In this document: in pieces, positions 57,515 through 64,000 of the stretch
How the letters are laid out: the number at the start of each line of letters is the position of its first letter
Position numbering within the stretch: position 1 is the stretch's first letter
Source of the DNA: Luscinia megarhynchos
Taxonomy: Eukaryota; Chordata; Aves; Passeriformes; Turdidae
Length of the DNA: 64,000 nucleotides
Assembly: GCA_034336665.1 (NCBI GenBank)
Contig: CM067564.1
Location: 43,848,975 to 43,912,974, forward strand
Direction: 5' to 3'
Made by a program: the position numbers and the translations under genes
The notes under the pieces: generated by a model
What the model saw: only the letters and a program-made list of their open reading frames with translations
Told to the model about the DNA's origin: nothing
The model's database searches: none

Positions 57515-59039
57515 TTCCTCTGTGTGAGCAGCAGGCACAGCTGCATTCCTGGCCAGGGACAGACACCAGGGAGCAGAAGGCTTCAGCAGAGAAGGGATGT
57601 GGACTGGGGTGGGTTCAGAGCAAGGATTCAAAGCACAGGACAGGCTTTCAAAGCTGCACATCTCAGAGATGCTTCTCCCCAGCACGTGTTTGTTGTCTGG
57701 CTGCTGGGTCTAACCCTGGGGGTCTGTTCTGGGTTTGGTGGGCAGTCAGCAGCTCTGTGCCTGTGGAAGGACTCGTCCCCTGATGGCAGTGTGGGCTGTG
57801 ATGAAGCCATACACAGCCTGGATTCCACCTCCCAGTGGGCTTTGAGTGTGTATTTTTCAGAGCTGATTTGTTACAGCACTGTGGCCATTTCGTTTGTAGG
57901 AGGTGTTGATAATTTTTCATAATTCATCGTGCCTCCGCTGGGCCTCTCTCCAAGAGTTCTGCGTGGTTTAAGAGAGGATTTTTCTCCATAACAACCCCTT
58001 GTCCCCTTCTGCCACCGATCCTGGGGTTTCCCCTCAATGGATTTAATAAAAATGCTCTCCAGGCTTTTCATCAGCTGAGAAAAATGAGCCCTCCTGCCTG
58101 GCTGCAGCTCTGCAAACTTTCCAGCTGATTTGGTGACGCTGTGGCCGATTCTGCTCTGACTCCTCGTGCTGTTGGGAGCCCAGCTTTGAATTCTCTGCAT
58201 GCTGAGAGCAAGCAGGGGCTGGGGAGGAGGCTCCTGTGTAGATCCTGGTAATTGCAATGGGATGCACAAATAAAATGCAAGTATGGCACTGTGACAAAGC
58301 TGGCTGGAGCAGATGGAGTCCCCCAGGCTTGTGCTGAAGCTGCTCTGCTTGCCCTCCCCTGATGGCTTCTGATGGATTTTCCCTCCAGCCCAAATAACAG
58401 GCCCATAATTCTATGTCTGAGCTCCAGCTCAGGGGTGAGCTGTGGATTTGCTGCGTTTTTTTCCCCCTCTAAATGGATCACGTTCCAGAATTTACCCAGG
58501 AATCGTGGCAGCTCTGATTTGGCAGGTTTTAGGAGGGGGTTTGATGGTGTGGCTCCACTGCCTGGTGCTCAGTTAAAGGTTTTGCCCCAGGAATAATGCT
58601 GGAGAGGGCAGATCCCTCATGGATCTTGTCCATGGGACATTGGGAAGGTGCTCCTCAGGTGGTCAGAGGTGCCTTTGGGTGCCAGGAGAGGGGATGGTGC
58701 TGTGCCCACCTTGCCCCCTCTAGACTCTCACAAGATTCTGCCCTGTAACCCAACTAAACTGGTTTTACTGCAGCTCAAACCAGAAATTCTGGTGGTCCTT
58801 GCACTGGGATCAGCACTAGGAGAAGGATTCAGGGTGGATTTGGGAGAATTTCCAGCCCTTGGGAGCAGCGTGGAAGGCTGGGTGTTGCCAGGGGAGGAGC
58901 ACAAAGCATCCACAGAGCAGCAGGACAGACAGTGCTGGTGTGCTGGATCCCACAAACCTGGGATTTCTGAGCTTCCTGTGCTTTCTGGCACTGACCCCCA
59001 GCACAACACTGCTTTGGGCCTGAAGCCTTAAAGAAGACT
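57515..59039. other. Unique sequence
   Basis: No exon recognised. 57925-58150 has more CpG than average and could be regulatory. Confidence 0.5.
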
Positions 59040-59520
59040 TCAAAATTTTGAGTAATAAAATTAAAATCATGAGCATGTAGTTAAATAGAAGTGTGTGCTT
59101 TCACACGGTGAAAAGTTTTATAGTAATAAGACAAAATAAAAAAAATTTGAGTAGTGTCTCTTTCAGTACTCATCTTTCTTCTTCTTCATAGTTTCAAGTA
59201 ATAGTTTCTAGTTAGACAACTAGTGCTGCACTAAAAGTAATGAAAATTATTTATTAAGCTAAAAGTATAAATAATATAGGTGTTATTTCTGTATTAAACT
59301 GTTTAGCTTGAAGAGACCTTGTAACTAACTAAATCTGCCCTCATTTTGCTGGCTGGAAGTGTTACTAAACTTTCTGTACTTTTAATAAACAACTAAAAAT
59401 TAATAAACAACCAAACCAAAACACAAAAAAATCAGTTTCCTTCGTGTATTTATTAATCCTAACTCTAAGTAAAAAAAAAAAACACAACAAAAAACCCAAA
59501 CAAACCACTAATTAAATAGT
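59040..59520. other. AT-rich stretch, possibly a decayed LTR or other element
   Basis: About 480 bp much richer in A+T than its neighbours, containing CACACGGTGAAAAGTTTTAT, two AATAAAC motifs and an A-rich end (about 59471-59500). The abrupt composition change suggests an insertion, but no ends or duplication were found. Confidence 0.3.
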
Positions 59521-60904
59521 AGAAAGCAGCCCCAGCATTACACTGGTGGAGCAGTGAGTGGCAGGACCTGGGGGAGATCCAAAGCCATTTCCTCTTTGGA
59601 GGTCCCCAGTGTTGAGAAGGGTTTTGGGGATGTTAAATAGGGCCTGTCCTTGGGGCTGAAAGGTCCCCACAACCAGACCCACCAAGACAAAGAACAGCAG
59701 GAATTTTGCACCACCTGGCTTACAGGAACAAAGTTATTTCATACTTTGTTCCACTTCTGAGATGACTCCAATCCAAATCCTTCCTCACCCATAATTTTTT
59801 CTCTAAATTAGTTCTGCAATGCAAAGACAAGGTACTATTTATCTGAATTTCAGGCTGTGTCTGTCTGATTCTTTTCCCCTGAATTTATAGTCTGTTCTGC
59901 CTGTCTTGTGTTGCAGGTTTTCTCTTTATACCTCCCTTTCTCTCCATGTTATATGTCCCACATAACTGCTGGATTAAGACAAAGGATTTTCCATAAATAA
60001 ACAGGGAATTTTCAGCCCTGAAAATACTGGAACAGCCTTGAAGAGAAGTATTTGTGTATATACAGACATATATATTAAACATACTTTTGAATATTTAATA
60101 TTTTTATTTTTAATATGCTTTAATTTTTTATATATATTTTAAAATATATCCATCTGGTCTCTTCTGCTCTTTAGGGCAAAGAACCAATGTAAGAAGTCTG
60201 CCTTGTGGTTTCTGGCCATATGAAGTTTTTGGCAGAAGCTTGTAAGATTTTATCTTTCCCTTTCAAGGCCATGCAGACAATGCCTTTTGTACATACTTCA
60301 GCTCTTCCCTGGTCAAAAGTGAATACAGAAATCCTAATGTAAAAGCTAAGCCAAAATTGGATCTTCTTTGATAGCTCATCCCTGACAAATCAAAGGGAAG
60401 TGTGCCTGCCCCTCCCATTCCATGCAAATTTTTTCTCATTTTTCTGTCTGCTTCTAAGAAATTGTTTTTCTAAGGAAATGTTTTATTATGTAAAAGCCAC
60501 TTGAGACTGATGTCAGCCCCTCCCATGGTCTGGCTGAGCACTTTACAGAGGAGAGCACTATTTCCATTTCCATGTGTATCCACCCCACATTCCAGGATCA
60601 AACCTCCTCTCCTCTGGCAGGAGCTTTTTACTCCTCCAAGTGACAAATTTGTCTTCATCTCATCTGTACTTTCAAGAACTAAGACCAATGATGGCCTTAG
60701 GTTTGTAAATCTCTGTCCATACTGCAAAGCACTAAAGATTTGGTGTAGACACACAGGTTTACCCATCCAGAGGCAGAGTGTGTAGGAAATGAAGAAATGT
60801 GCCTTTAAAGCTGCAATGTGAGTTTGGGCAGTAGAAGACACAATGATTTCTTGGATAGGCATCTGTCCAGCCCAGCATCCACTTTTTTTTTTACCATTCC
60901 TTTT
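59521..60904. other. Unique and AT-rich sequence
   Basis: The AT tract at 60048 is the only distinct feature. Confidence 0.55.
60048..60150. repeat. AT-rich tract
   Basis: ATATTTAATATTTTTATTTT and TATATATATTTTAAAATATA-like sequence; no element recognised. Confidence 0.8.
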
Positions 60905-61385
60905 AGGGATCATAGAATCATGGAATTTTAAGTTGGGAAAACCCTCTAAGATCATCAAATCCAGCCATTCCCCAGCACTGCCAAGGTCACCACTGAGCCA
61001 TGTCCCCAAGTGCCACCTCCACATGGCTTTAAATCCCTCTAAGGATGGTGATTCCACCACCTGAGCAGCTGTGCCAGGGCTGGACAACCCTTTCAGGAGA
61101 AGATTTTTCCCCATATCCAGTAGAAATCTCCTTTGGTGCAGCTTGAGGCTGTTCCCTCTCCTCCTGTCCCTGTTCTGGAGCAGAGCCCGACCTGGGGCTG
61201 TCCCCTCCTGGCAGGGACTTGTGTAGAGCCCCAGGGTCCCCCTGATCCCCCTTTTCTCCAGGCTGAGCCCCTTCCCAGCTCCCCCAGCCATTCCTGGTTC
61301 TCCATTCCCTTCCCTGGACACTCTCCAGCACCTCCACGTGTGTCATGACCCCAACACTGGACACAGGACTGTCCAGCTGAAGGGT
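60905..61385 (-). mobile_element. CR1 LINE 3' fragment, longest copy of the second subfamily
   Basis: It begins GATCATAGAATCATGGAATT, contains CCCAGCACTGCCAAGGTCAC, CCCCAAGTGCCACCTCCACA and GCAGCTTGAGGCTGTTCCCT, and continues through TTTTCTCCAGGCTGAGCCCC and CACTGGACACAGGACT. At about 480 bp it reaches furthest into the element and shows how much the other copies have lost. Confidence 0.88.
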
Positions 61386-62338
61386 GACCATAGCAAATGG
61401 GTGAGGTAACCCATAAAATCACCTGGATTCTGTTCCCTGACAGGAATTTGAGTGAGGACTCAGCATCTCTGATGCTGAGCCAGGTGGGTATGGGCCAGCT
61501 CCCAGCAGCTGGTGGCTACTGGGACACCTCTGTGCTGGGCTGGTGTGACCCACCAGTGATGGAGCCAGCAAGGGAGGCACAGGATGTCAGACAGGTCTGT
61601 CTGCCTCCACCCCTGCCCTTGGAAGCTGAGCACTCCCTGTGGAAGGACAACACAAAGCAGAAAGAGGGGAATGCTTCTTATAATGGAAGCTCTGCTCTCC
61701 TCCCCCTGGTAGAGCAACTATTTCCAGTAAGTGAGCAGGAAGGCCAGCCCTGGCCACCAGAGAGTATTTAGGAGTAATTGAATCACTGGATTAGCTAATG
61801 CAGCATCCATTAGGAGCCCATGCCATCCCCAGAGGACCGGGCAGACATAAAGGAAGCTGTGAGCAGTTCATGTATGCACATAAACCTCCCAGACTGTAAC
61901 TTGCTTCCCAAGGTGCTGCTGGCTCTCCTCCATCCCCTTCTGTTGTTGGATGTGCTGGGAACCAGGGAAAAAGCAGCCCTGAAGCCTTGCCTTTCTCAGC
62001 CTTCACAAGGACAAGAATCATAACAATGATTAAACACCTGCAGGGTGTGTGAGAGCCGTGTGAGTGTCTCATGATATTTTGCAGAAAGTATGTTTTCAGG
62101 GAGGTGTTGCCTTCTTGGACCAGTGGATTTTTTTCCTATTTTGCTTTTCAGGTACTATGCTATATATATGTGTAGTGTTTCTTTAAATAAAGCTCTCTTT
62201 TGCTTCTCCATTGCACGAGGAACTATTTGCTGTTGAGGAAGTAATATTAAAATCTTATAAGTGCCTAGCAAGTAGTTCTGGAACAATAGATGAAATAAAG
62301 ACGTTGGCAGTTTTTGACATAGACACTGAAGATAGTTA
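61386..62338. other. Unique sequence
   Basis: No exon recognised. It ends in AT-rich DNA containing AAATAAAG motifs next to the LTR-like element. Confidence 0.5.
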
Positions 62339-62789
62339 TGTTAAGGTTTGAGGCCTCTTCCTTTGTTTAGATGATACCAAATGCCACAAATACCAAAGAA
62401 CCAACAGACATCCTGCCCCAAGCCTGGCAGGAAAGGTCTGAAGATAAGGGTTACAGATAAGAAAGCCATAAAACATGGTAATTTAGGGATTCCTATAGGT
62501 TGCATGCAAATATTAGGAAATTAGTATATTGTATTAAATTGGTTATTGGAAATTGGAATATTCATAATTGAAGAATACTTATTGTATTGTAAATGAAAAA
62601 TCACTCTCTTGCTTCTTGTCTCCTCTCTCTTGCTCTTGCCTTCTTGCTTTCTATTGCCTCAAATCTCTAACCTCTCTCTCTAAGCTCTCTCTTACACCCA
62701 CACCCTATAATAAAATACAACCCTGAAGAACAGAAAAATATTAAGCTCCTAAGTCTGTCCTGCAACCGTCCAACAACCCAACCCCCACA
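62339..62789 (+). mobile_element. Probable LTR of a third ERV family
   Basis: About 450 bp from TGTTAAGGTTTGAGGCC. An AT-rich middle part is followed by a CT-rich tract (CTCTCTTGCTCTTGCC), an AATAAA signal (62709-62714) and a C-rich U5-like end near CCAACCCCCACA. The order fits an LTR. No convincing target duplication was found, so both ends are approximate. Confidence 0.5.
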
Positions 62790-63146
62790 ACTTGCATTAT
62801 TTTTTTCTCCGCTCTCCTATAGCCTAAAAACACAGCACCCCTAGGCACGGGGGCTGAGCTTGTCCAGATGGCCCTGGCAGGCAGAGAGGAGCCCGAGAGC
62901 AGCTGAGGTGGGTTGGAGGGGGGATGGCAGCAGAGCTCCAGCCTGGCTGCTCCGGGCTGCAGAGGAGCAGCTGGGAGCAGATCCGGGCTGGGGAAGGTTC
63001 TGCCGGCTCCAGACCCGGCCCGGGGCAGGGGAGGAGGGGGTGAGCAGTGGGCAAGGATTCACACACACAGGCCAGCTCTGAGCCAGCCTGGGGAAACCTG
63101 CTGTGCCCAGGAGCTGCTGGCAGCGTCCCTGAGCTGGGCCAGAGCT
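62790..63146. other. GC-rich unique sequence
   Basis: Includes GACCCGGCCCGGGGCAGGGG and several CpGs. It lies between the LTR-like element and the 27-bp minisatellite; no gene start was identified. Confidence 0.5.
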
Positions 63147-63868
63147 GGTGCTGGCCACAGTGAGACCAACACTGGTGCTGGCCACAGTGAGATTAACACT
63201 GGTGCTGGCCACAGTGAGACCAACACTGGTGCTGGCCACAGTGAGACCAACACTGGTTCATGGTGCTGGCCACAGTGAGATTTCCACTGGTGCTGGCCAC
63301 AGTGAGATTAACACTGGTGCTGGCCACAGTGAGACCAACACTGGTGCTGGCCCCAGTGAGATTAACACTGGTTCCTGCTGCTAGCCCACAGTGTGACTAA
63401 CACTGGTTCCTGGTGCTGGCCACAGTGTGACTAACACTGGTTCCTGGTGCTGGCCACAGTGAGACTAACAGTGGTGCTGGCCACAGTGAGATTAACACTG
63501 GTGCTGGCCAGAGTGTGACCTCCACTGGTTCCTGGTGCTGGCCACAGTGAGACCAACACTGGCTCCTGGTGCTGGCCACAGTGTGACTTCCACTGCTGCT
63601 AGCCCACATTGTGACTTCCACTGGATCCTGCTGCTAGCCCATAGTGTGACTTCCACTGGTTCCTGGTGCCAGCCCACAGTGTGACTAACACTGGTGCCAG
63701 CCCACAGTGTGACTTCCACTGGATCCTGCTGCTAGCCCACAGTGAGATTTCCACTGGTTCCTGCTGCTAGCCCACAGTGTGATTTCCACTGGTTCCTGGT
63801 GCTGGCCACAGTGTGACTTCCACTGGTTCCTGATGCTAGCCCACGGTGTGACTTCCAGTGGTTCCTGG
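63147..63868. repeat. 27-bp minisatellite with 33-bp variants
   Basis: The first units are GTGCTGGCCACAGTGAGACC followed by AACACTG. Later units gain a TTCCTG insert, giving about 33 bp, and swap GTGCTGGCC for CTGCTAGCCC. There are roughly two dozen units. Both periods are multiples of three, so spurious open frames arise on both strands. Confidence 0.95.
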
Positions 63869-64000
63869 CACCCAAGCTGTGCTGGGGGTTTGTGGCCATT
63901 ACAGGCCCAGGAAGAACCTTAAAGGATTTTTCCAGTCTGGCTTTCTCAGGCTCAGCTAGGATTTTTCCCAAGCTAGAGACTTTTCTCTACTGTAAACATA

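Noticed and set aside
56711..57922. 403-residue open frame with repeated Phe-Tyr-Ser-Ile-Leu
   Set aside because: It is a translation of CR1 sequence plus (CCCAA)n and (ATTCT)n arrays.
58590..58620. Last CHCHD3 coding exon (ATGCTGGAGAGGGC resembles SMLEKGG coding)
   Set aside because: The frame reads Met-Leu-Glu-Arg-Ala without the Lys-Gly-Gly end or stop, and the phase after the nearest AG gives a stop before it.

Overview
The window looks like avian nuclear DNA, most likely from a songbird. The evidence is about thirty 5'-truncated CR1 LINE 3' ends in both orientations, solo long terminal repeats (LTRs) of endogenous retroviruses, long tetra- and pentanucleotide arrays, and one vertebrate exon flanked by very long non-coding sequence. 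The species call is an inference from repeat content. A run of 100 N at 43877-43976 is an assembly gap.

Only one coding segment is well supported. It is a 136-bp internal exon at 11819-11954 (+) encoding the twin CX9C (CHCH) domain of CHCHD3/MIC19, a subunit of the mitochondrial MICOS complex. The sequence before it is read as the preceding CHCHD3 intron. The sequence after it is a following intron of unknown length, because the short last coding exon expected from the human gene was not found. At 18356-18583 a good splice acceptor is followed, in the matching phase, by a 75-codon open frame. It is listed as a low-confidence alternative last exon.

Layout: 1-11.8 kb is intron with several CR1 copies. 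11.4-13.3 kb holds the CHCHD3 exon between oppositely oriented CR1 pieces. 13-23 kb is intron-like sequence with more CR1 and a short cluster of TAATTA motifs. 23.8-24.6 kb is a 30-bp minisatellite. 26.2-34.7 kb is a young insertion cluster: a 48-bp tandem repeat, an (ATCC)n tract split by an LTR, and two more solo LTRs of the same family, each with its own 5-bp target duplication, plus a fragment of a second LTR type. 38.2-38.8 kb is a near-perfect inverted repeat with 176-bp arms. 39-43 kb is mostly unique sequence. 43.2-46.1 kb has AT-rich simple sequence, the gap, and a 1.9-kb (ATCC)n array. 46-52 kb is mostly unique and includes a CpG-containing block at 48.73-49.45 kb that resembles a conserved regulatory element. 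52-57.5 kb has long (ATTCT)n arrays that start exactly at CR1 3' tails, an 8-bp array and a 17-bp minisatellite. 59-63.9 kb has AT-rich sequence, an old CR1, another LTR-like element and a 27-bp minisatellite.

No bacterial-type operons, CRISPR arrays, tRNA or rRNA genes were seen. The longest open frames in the window (737, 685, 413, 403, 395 and 366 residues) are translations of tandem repeats, not genes. The main biology is one MICOS exon, non-coding DNA that may regulate CHCHD3 or a neighbour, and recent repeat dynamics.
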